DNA of 64,000 nucleotides from Lysinibacillus mangiferihumi (GTDB lineage Bacteria; Bacillota; Bacilli; Bacillales_A; Planococcaceae), in NCBI RefSeq assembly GCF_003049665.1, contig NZ_PYWM01000006.1, positions 1 through 64,000 of the forward strand, given 5' to 3'. Positions 11,658 through 21,407 of the stretch are shown here, in pieces (positions within the stretch are counted from its first letter, which is position 1; the number at the start of each line of letters is the position of its first letter). The position numbers and the translations under genes were made by a program. Below the pieces are notes generated by a model that searched no databases, had not been told where the DNA came from, and worked only from the letters and a program-made list of their open reading frames with translations.

Positions 11658-12428
11658 TTGAAAAAACAACTTTGGGTAATTTTGTCGCTAGTATCAGTAG
11701 CATTACTACTATCTGGGTGTACAGAATTTAACGAACCAATATCCAAAGATAGCCAAGGCTTCTGGAATGAATTCATTGTTTGGCCGTTAGTATCAGCGAT
11801 AAAATATTTTGCTGATTTACTTGGTACGTATGCATGGGGGATTATTGCAGTAACAATTATTATTCGTTTAGCAATTCTTCCATTGATGATTAAACAGACA
11901 AAGAGCTCGAAAAAAATGCAAGAAATTCAGCCAAAATTGAAGGAATTGCAGAAGAAGTATGCTTCTAAGGATGCACAAACACAGAAACAGTATCAGCAAG
12001 AAATGATGAAGCTGATGAGTGAGTCAGGTGTAAACCCAGTTGCTGGATGTTTACCAGTAATCATTCAAATGCCAATTTTATATGGTTTTTATCACGCAAT
12101 TAGTCGAATGAACGCTACAGCTGCTTTTGATTTAGGAAATTTCTTTATCTTCCCATTAGCAGATCCTGCGCCAGCTTTAGCAATAATCGCTGGTATTATG
12201 CAATTTTTCGTATTACGTACGGGCCCAGCAATGGACAACCCTCAGATGAAAATTATGATTTACATTATGCCATTCATGATTATCGGTTTTGGTATGGCAT
12301 TACCAGCTGCATTATCACTTTATTGGGTAATCGGGAACATTATCTCGATTCTTCAAAACCTGTATATTTATAAACCTTGGCAAAACAACAAAACACAACC
12401 TGCTCAAAATGGAGGGGCTAAAAAGTGA
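11658..12428 (+). CDS. yidC: Membrane protein insertase YidC (SpoIIIJ type)
   Basis: YidC/Oxa1 inserts proteins into the membrane, alone or with Sec; the SpoIIIJ form is also needed in B. subtilis sporulation. The 256-residue protein begins with a lipoprotein signal with lipobox LLSGC (acylated Cys21), then the conserved FVWPLVSAIKYFADLLG-type first segment, a charged cytoplasmic loop with many K/Q (about 75-115) and four more membrane segments. NPVAGCLPVIIQMPI is diagnostic. It starts at TTG (11658) behind AGGGGGAAG. Its stop overlaps the jag start by four bases. The 239 bases before it hold no gene that I can support. Confidence 0.97.
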   Translation: MKKQLWVILSLVSVALLLSGCTEFNEPISKDSQGFWNEFIVWPLVSAIKYFADLLGTYAWGIIAVTIIIRLAILPLMIKQTKSSKKMQEIQPKLKELQKKYASKDAQTQKQYQQEMMKLMSESGVNPVAGCLPVIIQMPILYGFYHAISRMNATAAFDLGNFFIFPLADPAPALAIIAGIMQFFVLRTGPAMDNPQMKIMIYIMPFMIIGFGMALPAALSLYWVIGNIISILQNLYIYKPWQNNKTQPAQNGGAKK

Positions 12429-13234
12429 AACAACTTACGCAAATAGGCGCAACAACACAAGAAGCGATCTCATTGGCGTTACAGAAACTTGGCAAAACCC
12501 GTGAACAAGTAGATGTTGAAGTTTTACAAAAAGGTAAAAAAGGATTTTTAGGTTTTGGAGCACGTTCTGCAGAAGTGCGTGTGACTGTAAAAGAAATACA
12601 AGCTCGTCCAACTACAGAAATAGTAAAAGTAGCTGAGCAAGACGAAACGGCTAAAGAACAATTGAATGAGCAAAAAGTAGTGGATGACGTTGCAAAATTA
12701 AGTTCACAAGTTTCGGAACAACCAATGGACATCGAAGCTGTTCAACAAGCCATTAAAGAGGAAGAAGATAACACTGTAAATCCAATTGAAGAAGCAAAAG
12801 CTTATATAGTAAGTATAGCGGAGCAATTGGGAATTCAAGATCTCGACATTGAAACGGCCCGTGAAGGTAAATATGTGCTGTTTCAATTGAAAAGTGAGAA
12901 GGCTGCACTACTTATAGGGAAACGCGGTCAAACGTTAAATTCTTTACAACAATTAACACAACTCGTTTTAAATAAAACCGCTAAACAGTTCTTAATGGTG
13001 AAATTAGACGTAGAAAACTATCGTGAACGTCGACAACAAGCCTTAGAGCAACTGGCGGATCGTATGGCTGACAAGGCACTTCGGTTAAATCAACGTGTGG
13101 CATTTGAACCGATGCAATCATACGAAAGAAAAATTATTCATAATCAATTAGCGAATCGTCTGGATATAGAAACATATTCAGAAGGCACAGAACCAAACCG
13201 CTATTTAGTTATTGAACCAGTAAAGAACGCATAG
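12425..13234 (+). CDS. jag: RNA-binding protein Jag/KhpB
   Basis: This 269-residue protein has the Jag N-terminal domain (1-52, GKKGFLGFGARSAEV), an acidic, glutamine-rich linker (about 60-120), a KH domain with the GxxG-like LLIGKRGQTLNSLQ, and a C-terminal R3H domain with ERKIIHNQLANR. The family binds RNA and affects cell elongation in Firmicutes. The GTG start is inside the overlap with yidC, behind GGAGGGGC, so translation is coupled. A strong terminator ends the rpmH-jag group. Confidence 0.95.
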   Translation: MKQLTQIGATTQEAISLALQKLGKTREQVDVEVLQKGKKGFLGFGARSAEVRVTVKEIQARPTTEIVKVAEQDETAKEQLNEQKVVDDVAKLSSQVSEQPMDIEAVQQAIKEEEDNTVNPIEEAKAYIVSIAEQLGIQDLDIETAREGKYVLFQLKSEKAALLIGKRGQTLNSLQQLTQLVLNKTAKQFLMVKLDVENYRERRQQALEQLADRMADKALRLNQRVAFEPMQSYERKIIHNQLANRLDIETYSEGTEPNRYLVIEPVKNA

Positions 13235-13270
13235 ACTTTCTTTACGTAAAGGCATACAGACATATGCTAA

Positions 13271-13313
13271 AAAACCGGTCATTTTATCGTTATGATAAGG
13301 TGACCGGTTTTTA
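13271..13313. terminator. jag terminator
   Basis: The 10-bp stem AAACCGGTCA (13272-13281) with TGACCGGTTT (13301-13310) is extended inside by TATC/GATA. It is flanked by A and T runs and is likely bidirectional. Confidence 0.85.
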
Positions 13314-13415
13314 CTGTCTGAAAAACAGGAAGATTATGAAGCAGTGCGACAAGTCGTAATATGTCGGATATTGAACGTTTAAAGTGAAAATGATGAGGGA
13401 TAAGTAAATTTTTAT

Positions 13416-13519
13416 TTATCCACAAATGGAAATGATCCTTACTTTAGATTTTATCGAAAATATGTTAGTCTAAGATGTTAGAAAGTGTTGATCGGTTTTA
13501 TTTATCCACATGTGGATAA
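13416..13519. promoter_or_regulatory. DnaA-box cluster upstream of mnmE
   Basis: Three perfect DnaA boxes lie in the jag-mnmE gap: TTATCCACA at 13416-13424 and at 13502-13510, the latter abutting TGTGGATAA at 13511-13519. The last two form an 18-bp perfect palindrome ending 18 bases before the mnmE ATG. B. subtilis is known to have a DnaA-binding cluster at this same gene junction. Titration of DnaA or control of mnmE are the likely roles; both are inference here. Confidence 0.85.
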
Positions 13520-13537
13520 CGTTAAGGAGGTAATAAA

Positions 13538-14923
13538 ATGGAGTTCGATACAATTGCTGCGATATCCACACCGATGGGTGAAGGAGCTATTGCCATAGTT
13601 CGCTTAAGTGGTGATGAAGCAGTAGCTATTGCAGATAAGATTTTTAAATCGCCTGGTGGAAAAAGTTTAAAGAAGCAGGCTTCACATACAATTCATTATG
13701 GACACTTAGTCGATCCTAAAACAAATGAGGTAGTAGAAGAAGTAATGCTATCGTTAATGCGAGGACCAAAAACGTTCACGCGTGAGGATGTAATAGAGAT
13801 CAACTGCCATGGAGGACTCGTTTCAGTTAATCGCGTATTAAAATTAGCATTAACAAATGGGGCAAGATTGGCAGAGCCAGGTGAATTTACAAAACGTGCG
13901 TTTTTAAATGGGCGTATTGATTTATCACAGGCAGAAGCGGTGATGGATTTAATTCGAGCGAAGACAGATCGTGCGATGAATGTTGCACTTGGTCAAATGG
14001 ATGGGAAATTATCTCGCCTTATCGGAGATTTGCGCCAAGCATTGCTAGAGACTTTAGCGCAAGTAGAGGTTAATATAGATTATCCAGAGTATGATGATGT
14101 AGAAGAAATGACAGTGCCCGTATTACTTGAAAAATGTACATGGGTACGCAATGAAATCATTAAACTTTTACAAACATCCTCTCAGGGCAAAATTTTACGT
14201 GAAGGCTTATCGACTGTTATTTTAGGGCGACCAAATGTAGGGAAATCTTCACTTTTAAATAGTTTAGTGCAAGAAAATAAAGCAATTGTGACAGATATTG
14301 CAGGTACAACTCGTGATATTATAGAAGAGTACGTAAATGTACGTGGGGTACCACTTCGTTTAGTCGATACAGCCGGCATTCGTGAAACAGAAGATATTGT
14401 GGAGCGAATTGGCGTTGAACGTTCTCGTGAGGCGTTACGTGGCGCAGACTTAATTTTATTCGTACTAAATTATGCGGATGAATTAACGATTGAGGATGAA
14501 CGTCTATTTGAAACAATTGAGGCGATGGATTATATCGTCATTGTCAATAAAACCGATTTACCGCAAAAAATTGATTTAGCCCGTGTAAAAGCATTAGCAG
14601 GTAGTCATCGTATTGTGACAACTTCTCTTTTACAAGAAGAGGGAATAGCAGAGTTAGAGGAAGCAATAGCTGCATTATTCTTCGAGGGTCAAATTGAAGC
14701 GGGCGATTTAACATATGTATCGAATGCACGTCATATTGCATTACTCCATCAAGCCCAAGCGACGGTAGAGGACGCACTAGCTGCAGCACAGGCTGGTGTA
14801 CCTGTTGATATGGTGCAAATAGATGTAACAAGAACTTGGGAGATACTTGGTGAAATTATTGGAGATACGGTGCAAGAAAGCCTTATCAATCAACTATTTT
14901 CACAGTTCTGTTTAGGGAAATAA
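13538..14923 (+). CDS. mnmE: tRNA modification GTPase MnmE
   Basis: MnmE works with MnmG to add the carboxymethylaminomethyl group to U34 of certain tRNAs, using methylene-tetrahydrofolate. The 461-residue protein has the folate-binding N-terminal domain ([22 protein letters not shown]), a helical middle, an inserted G domain with [22 protein letters not shown] and NKTD, and ends in the invariant FCLGK with Cys458. The AAGGAGG site is 8 bases from the ATG. It sits in the usual order before mnmG and rsmG. Confidence 0.98.
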   Translation: MEFDTIAAISTPMGEGAIAIVRLSGDEAVAIADKIFKSPGGKSLKKQASHTIHYGHLVDPKTNEVVEEVMLSLMRGPKTFTREDVIEINCHGGLVSVNRVLKLALTNGARLAEPGEFTKRAFLNGRIDLSQAEAVMDLIRAKTDRAMNVALGQMDGKLSRLIGDLRQALLETLAQVEVNIDYPEYDDVEEMTVPVLLEKCTWVRNEIIKLLQTSSQGKILREGLSTVILGRPNVGKSSLLNSLVQENKAIVTDIAGTTRDIIEEYVNVRGVPLRLVDTAGIRETEDIVERIGVERSREALRGADLILFVLNYADELTIEDERLFETIEAMDYIVIVNKTDLPQKIDLARVKALAGSHRIVTTSLLQEEGIAELEEAIAALFFEGQIEAGDLTYVSNARHIALLHQAQATVEDALAAAQAGVPVDMVQIDVTRTWEILGEIIGDTVQESLINQLFSQFCLGK

Positions 14924-14950
14924 TTCTACTAGAGAAGGGAAGATACGAGC

Positions 14951-16846
14951 ATGCCAACACAATATGAGGCAGGCACGTTTGATGTGATTGTTATAGGGGC
15001 AGGACATGCAGGTTCAGAAGCTGCATATGCTGCTGCTAAAATGGGTGCCAACACGCTCATGCTAACAATCAACTTAGATATGATTGCATTTATGCCATGT
15101 AACCCATCGATCGGTGGCCCTGCAAAAGGGATTGTCGTTCGTGAAATTGACGCACTAGGTGGGTTAATGGGGAAAGTTATAGATAAAACGCATATTCAAA
15201 TGCGTATGTTAAATACAGGAAAAGGTCCAGCTGTTCGTGCATTACGCGCCCAAGCGGACAAAGTACTCTACCAACACGAAATGAAACGTGTGTTAGAAGA
15301 AAATGAAAATTTAACAATTCACCAAGCAATGGTAGAAGAGCTTATTATAGAAGATGGCGAAGTAAAAGGTGTAATTACACAAATTGGCGCAATTTATCGT
15401 GCCAAGACAGTAGTTGTAACAACCGGTACATTCCTACGTGGTGAAATTATTATTGGGGACATGAAATATTCAAGCGGTCCTAATAACCAACAGCCTTCCA
15501 TTCGCTTAGCGGATAATTTAAAAGAATTAGGTTTTGACCTTGTACGCTTTAAAACAGGTACACCACCTCGTGTAAATAGCCGTACAATTGATTATTCAAA
15601 AACGGAAATACAACCAGGAGATGATGTACCACGTGCATTTAGCTTTGAAACAACTGAATTTATCATGGACCAACTGCCATGTTGGCTAACATATACAAGC
15701 CCTCAAACACATGAAATTATTGAGGCAAATTTACATCTTTCACCGATGTACTCAGGTATGATTAAAGGAACAGGCCCGCGCTATTGTCCTTCAATCGAAG
15801 ATAAAGTCGTACGATTTAATGATAAGCCACGCCACCAAATTTTCTTAGAACCAGAAGGTCGCAATACAAGAGAAGTGTACGTCCAAGGTTTATCGACAAG
15901 CTTACCTGAACATGTGCAACATCGTTTGTTAAAATCCATTCCAGGATTAGAACAAGCTGAAATGATGCGTGCAGGTTACGCAATCGAATACGATGCTATC
16001 GTTCCAACACAATTATGGCCAACATTGGAAACAAAACGCATTAAAGGTTTATATACAGCCGGTCAAATTAACGGAACATCTGGCTATGAAGAAGCAGCTG
16101 CTCAAGGTTTGATGGCGGGTATGAACGCTGCTGCCAATGTCCTTGGTAAAGAAGAACTGATTTTAAGTAGATCAGAAGCTTACATCGGTGTATTAATCGA
16201 CGATTTAGTAACAAAAGGTACAAATGAGCCCTATCGTCTCCTAACATCTCGTGCTGAATATCGTTTACTACTTCGTCATGACAATGCCGATTTACGTTTA
16301 GTTGAACGTGCATATAAAATGGGCATGATATCACAGCAACGTTATGAACAATTCATGGAGAAAAAAGCGTTAATTGAAAATGAAATTGCACGCCTTCGTG
16401 AAGTAATCATTAAACCAAATGAAACAACACAAGCTGCCATTCGCTCTGTAGGTGGTAGTGAACTGAAAGATGGTATACGTGGTGCCGATTTATTAAAACG
16501 TACGGAAATGCATTATGATTTAGTGTCTTCGTTAATACCAGCTGAAATTGAATTTTCTGATGAAGTGAAAGAACAAATTGAAATTCAGCTAAAATATGAA
16601 GGTTATATTGAAAAAGCATTGCAACAAGTTGAAAAGCTTCATAAAATGGAAAATAAAAAAATTCCAGAGAACATTGATTATGATGCCATTTCAGGTCTTG
16701 CAACAGAAGCACGACAAAAATTAAAACAAGTAATTCCGCTTTCCATTGCACAGGCGTCTCGAATTTCAGGGGTAAACCCTGCAGATATTTCGATTCTACT
16801 TGTTTACATTGAACAAGGGAAAATCGCACGTGTAAGTGGCGAATAA
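14951..16846 (+). CDS. mnmG: tRNA uridine-5-carboxymethylaminomethyl synthesis enzyme MnmG
   Basis: MnmG (GidA) is the FAD and NADH-dependent partner of MnmE. The 631 residues contain the Rossmann motif [19 protein letters not shown] near the N-terminus, the [12 protein letters not shown] motif, [12 protein letters not shown] and the C-terminal [16 protein letters not shown]. The gap to mnmE is 27 bases with a GAGAAGGGAAG site, so the two are one operon. A terminator follows the gene. Confidence 0.98.
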   Translation: MPTQYEAGTFDVIVIGAGHAGSEAAYAAAKMGANTLMLTINLDMIAFMPCNPSIGGPAKGIVVREIDALGGLMGKVIDKTHIQMRMLNTGKGPAVRALRAQADKVLYQHEMKRVLEENENLTIHQAMVEELIIEDGEVKGVITQIGAIYRAKTVVVTTGTFLRGEIIIGDMKYSSGPNNQQPSIRLADNLKELGFDLVRFKTGTPPRVNSRTIDYSKTEIQPGDDVPRAFSFETTEFIMDQLPCWLTYTSPQTHEIIEANLHLSPMYSGMIKGTGPRYCPSIEDKVVRFNDKPRHQIFLEPEGRNTREVYVQGLSTSLPEHVQHRLLKSIPGLEQAEMMRAGYAIEYDAIVPTQLWPTLETKRIKGLYTAGQINGTSGYEEAAAQGLMAGMNAAANVLGKEELILSRSEAYIGVLIDDLVTKGTNEPYRLLTSRAEYRLLLRHDNADLRLVERAYKMGMISQQRYEQFMEKKALIENEIARLREVIIKPNETTQAAIRSVGGSELKDGIRGADLLKRTEMHYDLVSSLIPAEIEFSDEVKEQIEIQLKYEGYIEKALQQVEKLHKMENKKIPENIDYDAISGLATEARQKLKQVIPLSIAQASRISGVNPADISILLVYIEQGKIARVSGE

Positions 16847-16872
16847 TAGCGCAACAACAAAGTGAATAAGAG

Positions 16873-16905
16873 GCGGGCATACCATTGTGCCCGCTTCCTA
16901 TTTTT
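16873..16905 (+). terminator. mnmG terminator
   Basis: GCGGGCA (16873-16879) pairs with TGCCCGC (16888-16894), followed by TTCCTATTTTT. It lies between mnmG and rsmG, so rsmG may rely partly on read-through or its own promoter. Confidence 0.75.
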
Positions 16906-16981
16906 AAGGCTATGTTATCCTTCAACGTTTTGTTATTTGCGTCCAAACAAATATTGAGCCATTTTTTAAAGGAGACCTTAC

Positions 16982-17698
16982 ATGAACGAACAACAATTTA
17001 TTGAGGCATTGAAGGACAAGGGGATTGAACTTTCTGACAAGCAACTAGCACAGTTCAAAAAGTATTTTGAACTGCTTGTCGAGTGGAATGAAAAGATGAA
17101 CCTAACAGCAATCACAGATTGTGAAGGTGTCTATCTAAAACATTTCTATGATTCTATTAGTGCCTCATTTTATTTTGATTTTACACAGGTAACAACCGTT
17201 TGTGATGTAGGAGCTGGAGCTGGTTTCCCTAGTATTCCAATTAAAATCTGCTTCCCACATTTACAAGTAACAATTGTAGATTCTTTAAATAAACGCATTA
17301 CATTTTTAAATCATTTAAGTGAAGAATTACAGTTAGATCATATGCATTTTGTCCATGCCCGTGCAGAGGAATTTGGTCAAAATATCAAATATCGTGAACA
17401 ATTTGATGTTGTAACAGCCCGTGCAGTAGCTCGCTTGTCTGTACTATCAGAATTATGTGTACCACTAGCAAAACAGGGTGGTTACTTTGTTGCGTTAAAG
17501 GCTGCGGCAGGTCCAGAAGAATTAAAAGATGCCAAAAAAGCATTGGTCACTTTAGGTGTTACATTAAAAGAAGAATATTCTTTTACTTTACCTGTTGAAG
17601 AAAGTGAACGTACTTTATATGTTTTTGATAAAATAAAAGGAACGCCAAAAAAATATCCGCGTAAGCCTGGTGTACCAAATAAAACACCTATTCAATAA
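16982..17698 (+). CDS. rsmG: 16S rRNA (guanine-N7)-methyltransferase RsmG
   Basis: RsmG (GidB) methylates G527 (E. coli numbering) of 16S rRNA; its loss gives low-level streptomycin resistance. The 238-residue protein has the SAM-binding motif [16 protein letters not shown] and the following [16 protein letters not shown], as well as [16 protein letters not shown] lies 7-8 bases upstream of the ATG. The basic tail [15 protein letters not shown] is family-typical. Confidence 0.97.
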   Translation: MNEQQFIEALKDKGIELSDKQLAQFKKYFELLVEWNEKMNLTAITDCEGVYLKHFYDSISASFYFDFTQVTTVCDVGAGAGFPSIPIKICFPHLQVTIVDSLNKRITFLNHLSEELQLDHMHFVHARAEEFGQNIKYREQFDVVTARAVARLSVLSELCVPLAKQGGYFVALKAAAGPEELKDAKKALVTLGVTLKEEYSFTLPVEESERTLYVFDKIKGTPKKYPRKPGVPNKTPIQ

Positions 17699-17702
17699 TT
17701 AG

Positions 17703-17718
17703 TGTTTCATGTGAAACT
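17703..17718. other. weak parS-like site between rsmG and noc
   Basis: TGTTTCATGTGAAACT matches the parS consensus at 14 of 16 positions, but the central CACGTG is altered to CATGTG. It lies just after the rsmG stop. Binding by Spo0J is uncertain. Confidence 0.4.
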
Positions 17719-17878
17719 TCTCAAACTGGAAAAATATTTTCTCTAGTTTGAGCATACATACTAGTTATGGATGGTTCACGCAAATGACATCTATGAACTA
17801 TATACATTTTAGGAAATATAATAAATAATAATAGAATGAGACAGAGCAAGATAGTTACTTAAAGGTGGTGCCACTTGG

Positions 17879-18778
17879 ATGAAAAGTCCTTTTTCACGTT
17901 TTTTTGGAGGCGGAAATAAAGCAGAGCCTATTGTGGAAAATGAAGTAGAACAAGCAGAGGCGGTTCGTACAACAGAAGAGGTCATTAAGCTTCCAATCGA
18001 TCAAATTGTACCAAACCGTTTTCAGCCACGTACTATTTTTGATGACGAAAAAATTGAAGAATTATCTAGAACCATTCATACCCATGGTGTGATTCAACCA
18101 ATTGTTGTACGTAGCACAGCAAACAATCAATATGAAATCATCGCCGGTGAGCGTCGTTACCGCGCAATGAAAAAGCTGCAATGGACAGAAGTTCCTGCGA
18201 TTGTACGGAATTTAACGGATAAGGAAACAGCATCAATTGCATTAATTGAAAACCTTCAACGTGAAGAGTTAACGGCAATTGAAGAGGCAGTGGCCTACCA
18301 AAAATTATTAGAGCTTCATGAGCTAACACAAGAAGCTCTTGCCCAACGACTAGGAAAAGGACAATCCACGGTAGCCAATAAATTACGTCTATTAAAGCTT
18401 CCTGAAGAAGTGCAGCAAGCTATATTAAAGCGTCAAATTTCTGAAAGACATGCACGTGCACTAATTGCTATTAAAGATCAAACATTACAATTAGAGGTTT
18501 TGTATCAAGCGATTGAGCATGATTGGAATGTTCGCCAATTAGAAGAGCACATCCATGCATTGTTGCATCCAGAAGCGGTGGATCAAGAAGAAGCGATTCC
18601 TAAAAAAGTGAAGCCGAAAAGAAAAGCAATAAGTAAAGATGTTCGTATAGCCTTAAATACGATTAAACAATCACTATCAATGGTGACGAAAAGTGGTATA
18701 ACGGTTAAGACAGAAGAAGAAGACACAGAAGAATACTATCAAATTACAGTGAAAATACCTAAAAAGAAGAAATCTTAA
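17879..18778 (+). CDS. noc: Nucleoid occlusion protein Noc
   Basis: Noc is a ParB-like CTPase that spreads from its own DNA sites and keeps FtsZ from assembling over the nucleoid. The N-terminus [14 protein letters not shown] is the amphipathic membrane-targeting helix that sets Noc apart from Spo0J. The CTP-binding segment contains GERRYRAMK, followed by [15 protein letters not shown] and a helix-turn-helix ([26 protein letters not shown]). Length 299 is slightly longer than usual because of an acidic N-terminal insert. It precedes soj-spo0J as in B. subtilis, with a terminator between. Confidence 0.96.
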   Translation: MKSPFSRFFGGGNKAEPIVENEVEQAEAVRTTEEVIKLPIDQIVPNRFQPRTIFDDEKIEELSRTIHTHGVIQPIVVRSTANNQYEIIAGERRYRAMKKLQWTEVPAIVRNLTDKETASIALIENLQREELTAIEEAVAYQKLLELHELTQEALAQRLGKGQSTVANKLRLLKLPEEVQQAILKRQISERHARALIAIKDQTLQLEVLYQAIEHDWNVRQLEEHIHALLHPEAVDQEEAIPKKVKPKRKAISKDVRIALNTIKQSLSMVTKSGITVKTEEEDTEEYYQITVKIPKKKKS

Positions 18779-18835
18779 TTTATTTTAATTATATTAAAAA
18801 AGTAATTTGTGCGGTTTTATATGTGGAATACAGGG

Positions 18836-18873
18836 GAGGATCTTAGAAATAAATCTAAGATGCCTCCTTTTTT
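18836..18873 (+). terminator. noc terminator
   Basis: A 12-bp interrupted stem (GAGGATCTTAGA at 18836-18847 with TCTAAGATgCCTC at 18854-18866) is followed by a run of six T. The 61-codon open frame running across it (18809-18994) is not a gene. Confidence 0.88.
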
Positions 18874-19010
18874 GTATATATTCTTAATATTTTATACAAC
18901 TCTGTTGAGTTTTTTTGATAGAATGATAAGTAAGATAACGGTATTGAACAATGATTTTACAAATGGATTTGTCAAAGCAAACTTTGATAGATGAAAGCAG
19001 GTGCTTTTAA

Positions 19011-19772
19011 ATGGGTAGAATTATAGCAATCGCCAATCAAAAGGGTGGCGTAGGTAAAACAACAACATCGGTCAATTTAAGCGCTTGTCTAGCATATTTA
19101 GGAAAAAAAGTGCTATTGATTGATACAGATCCACAGGGCAATACAACAAGTGGACTGGGCATTAATAAAGGGGAAATACAAAGTTGTATTTATGATGTAC
19201 TAATCGATGACGAAAACGTTGAAAATGTCGTCCAACAAACAAATGTTGAAAATCTATATATCGTCCCTGCGACCATTTCTTTAGCGGGAGCAGAGATTGA
19301 ATTAGTTTCAACGATTTCTCGTGAAGTACGCTTAAAGCATGCACTTCAAGATATTAAAGAAGACTATGACTATATTATTATTGATTGCCCACCCTCATTA
19401 GGGCTACTAACAATTAATGCGTTAACTGCGTCTGATGCACTGATAATTCCTGTGCAATGTGAATATTATGCATTAGAAGGGTTAAGTCAATTATTATCGA
19501 CTGTGCGTTTAGTGCAAAAGCATTTGAATCAGCAGTTATATATTGATGGCGTATTATTAACAATGCTTGATGCAAGAACCAATTTAGGGTTACAAGTAAT
19601 TGATGAAGTGAAAAAATATTTTCAAGATAAAGTATATAAAACGATTATTCCTCGTAACGTACGATTAAGTGAGGCTCCAAGTCATGGACAGCCTATTATT
19701 ATTTATGATGCAAAATCAAGAGGTGCTGAAGTTTATTTAGAGATGGCGAGGGAAGTGATAAAAAATGGCTAA
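19011..19772 (+). CDS. soj: Chromosome partitioning ATPase ParA (Soj)
   Basis: Soj/ParA is a deviant-Walker ATPase that, with Spo0J, segregates origins and also modulates DnaA. The 253-residue protein begins MGRIIAIANQKGGVGKTTT with the ParA-type Walker A (KGGVGKTT, 11-18, Lys12-Gly and signature lysine), then DTDPQGN and YIIIDCPPSLGLLT. An AGGTG site lies 8 bases before the ATG. It overlaps spo0J by eight bases, giving coupled translation. Confidence 0.98.
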   Translation: MGRIIAIANQKGGVGKTTTSVNLSACLAYLGKKVLLIDTDPQGNTTSGLGINKGEIQSCIYDVLIDDENVENVVQQTNVENLYIVPATISLAGAEIELVSTISREVRLKHALQDIKEDYDYIIIDCPPSLGLLTINALTASDALIIPVQCEYYALEGLSQLLSTVRLVQKHLNQQLYIDGVLLTMLDARTNLGLQVIDEVKKYFQDKVYKTIIPRNVRLSEAPSHGQPIIIYDAKSRGAEVYLEMAREVIKNG

Positions 19773-20616
19773 AGGTTTAGGAAAAGGTATTGGTGCGCTA
19801 TTTCCAGGAGAATCGTTAGAACAAAGTGAAAAAGTAGAAGAACTACAACTAAAGCTAATAGTCGCAAATCCATTTCAGCCTCGTAAAATATTCGATGAAG
19901 AAACATTACAAGAATTAGCTGATTCAATTCAGGAACACGGTATTTTACAACCAATTGCTGTACGGAAAAAGGGACAAAAATATGAAATTGTAGCAGGAGA
20001 ACGGCGTTATAGAGCGGCACAGTTAGCAGGCTTAGAATTATTGCCAGCGATTGTTAAAGAGCTGACGGACTCACAAATGATGGAGCTTGCTATTTTAGAA
20101 AATTTACAACGTGAAGATTTAACAGTTATTGAAGAGGCAGAAGCATACCAAAGTTTAATGGAAAACTTACATCTAACACAGGAGGAGTTATCTAAACGCT
20201 TAGGTAAGAGTAGACCGCATATTGCGAATCATGTTCGTTTATTAGCTTTGCCAGAGGATGTTCGCGCGTTGATGAATGAAGGTATATTATCAATGGGACA
20301 AGGACGTGCCTTACTTGGTTTAAAAAATAAAAGAAGAATCCCAGAAGTTGCACGCAAGATTATTAAACAAGGCTTGAATGTGCGTCAGGTAGAAATTTTG
20401 GTGCAAAATTTAAATGAAGAAGTTTCACGTGAAACATCGCAACCGAAGAAGAAGGATATTTTTGTTGTAGCGAAAGAATCGCAATTACGGGATTATTTCG
20501 GTACAAACGTCCAAATTAAAAAGGCCAATAACAAAGGTAAAATTGAAATTGAATTTTACTCAGAAGATGATTTGGAACGTATTTTGGAAATATTAAACAT
20601 TCAAGAAGATGATTAG
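19765..20616 (+). CDS. spo0J: Chromosome partitioning protein ParB (Spo0J)
   Basis: Spo0J/ParB binds parS, spreads as a CTP-dependent clamp and recruits SMC. The 283-residue protein has the N-terminal KGLGKGIGALFPG, the C motif GERRYRAAQLAG, IENLQ-equivalent ILENLQREDLTVIEEAEAY, a helix-turn-helix (TQEELSKRLGKSRPHIANHVRLLALP) and a C-terminal dimerisation domain. A near-perfect parS lies inside the coding sequence. It has high similarity to noc in the same window, from which it differs by lacking the amphipathic N-terminal helix. Confidence 0.98.
   Translation: MAKGLGKGIGALFPGESLEQSEKVEELQLKLIVANPFQPRKIFDEETLQELADSIQEHGILQPIAVRKKGQKYEIVAGERRYRAAQLAGLELLPAIVKELTDSQMMELAILENLQREDLTVIEEAEAYQSLMENLHLTQEELSKRLGKSRPHIANHVRLLALPEDVRALMNEGILSMGQGRALLGLKNKRRIPEVARKIIKQGLNVRQVEILVQNLNEEVSRETSQPKKKDIFVVAKESQLRDYFGTNVQIKKANNKGKIEIEFYSEDDLERILEILNIQEDD
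20421..20436. other. parS site within spo0J
   Basis: AGTTTCACGTGAAACA matches the parS consensus at 15 of 16 positions with the full CACGTG core. B. subtilis also has a parS inside spo0J, which supports function. Confidence 0.85.
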
Positions 20617-20634
20617 TAGTCCACTAATGTAATT

Positions 20635-20667
20635 AGAGCGCCAATATACTAGGCGCTCTCTATTTTT
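20635..20667 (+). terminator. spo0J terminator
   Basis: AGAGCGCC (20635-20642) pairs with GGCGCTCT (20652-20659), followed by CTATTTTTC. It closes the soj-spo0J operon. Confidence 0.85.
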
Positions 20668-20690
20668 CTAGAGAGAAGGTAGGCCTTTTT

Positions 20691-21407
20691 GTGGTAATTT
20701 TAGGAGCATTAATTAATGCACTGTTGATTATAGTCGGTGCATTGGTGGGGCGCATTTTTAAAAATATTCCTGAGTCGATGAAAGCTTCTGTATTATCGAT
20801 TATTGGCTTATCTGTCGCGCTTTTAGGAATCAAAATGGGCTTCGAGAGTAATAATTTTATTATATTAGTGGTAAGTTTAGTAGTAGGAACTGTGATTGGA
20901 GAATGGCTAGATTTAGATAAGCAAATGAATCGACTTGGTCAGTGGATTGAATCACTTTTTAGTAAAAGACGTACGAATGACAATCAAATTAATATTGCAG
21001 AAGGCTTTGTAACTGCATCATTAATATTTGTTGTTGGCTCAATGGCAATCATAGGTGCACTTGATAGCGGGCTACGACAGGATCATAATGTCTTAATAAC
21101 AAAAGGTATTATTGATGGTTTTACATCGATTATTTTAGCTTCTACTTTAGGTATTGGCGTATTATTATCAGCCGTTCCAGTATTTGTATACCAAGCGGTA
21201 ATTGCCATTTTTGCAGGCGTCATCAGTGCATATATCCCAGATGACGCCCTACAGATGTTCATTACAGAAATGACATCAGTAGGTGGTGTTATGATTTTAG
21301 CGATAGGGTTAAATATAGCAGGCCTAACAAAGATCAAGGCTGCTAACTTGTTGCCGGGTATTGTCGTTGTCGGCATCATGGTTGCCATCATCTATCCTTT
21401 TCAATGA
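20691..21407 (+). CDS. DUF554 family membrane protein
   Basis: The 238-residue protein is hydrophobic, with about six to seven membrane segments and the DUF554 hallmarks: GALINALLIIVGALVGRIFK at the N-terminus, VVGTVIGEWLDLD, and GSMAIIGALDSGL. The substrate of this family (YdfK/YqgA-like) is not known to me. The start is a GTG at 20691 behind GAGAGAAGG. Its 3' end overlaps the converging yyaC gene by 84 bases. A short gene after the spo0J terminator probably needs its own weak promoter, which I cannot identify. Confidence 0.9.
   Translation: MVILGALINALLIIVGALVGRIFKNIPESMKASVLSIIGLSVALLGIKMGFESNNFIILVVSLVVGTVIGEWLDLDKQMNRLGQWIESLFSKRRTNDNQINIAEGFVTASLIFVVGSMAIIGALDSGLRQDHNVLITKGIIDGFTSIILASTLGIGVLLSAVPVFVYQAVIAIFAGVISAYIPDDALQMFITEMTSVGGVMILAIGLNIAGLTKIKAANLLPGIVVVGIMVAIIYPFQ

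Noticed and set aside
12418..12732. Antisense frames to jag, gyrA, ssb, dnaB and other genes
   Set aside because: They are shadows of well identified genes, with no ribosome binding sites or family features.
18809..18994. 61-codon open frame after noc
   Set aside because: It runs across the noc terminator hairpin and T tract, has no ribosome binding site and no recognisable sequence.
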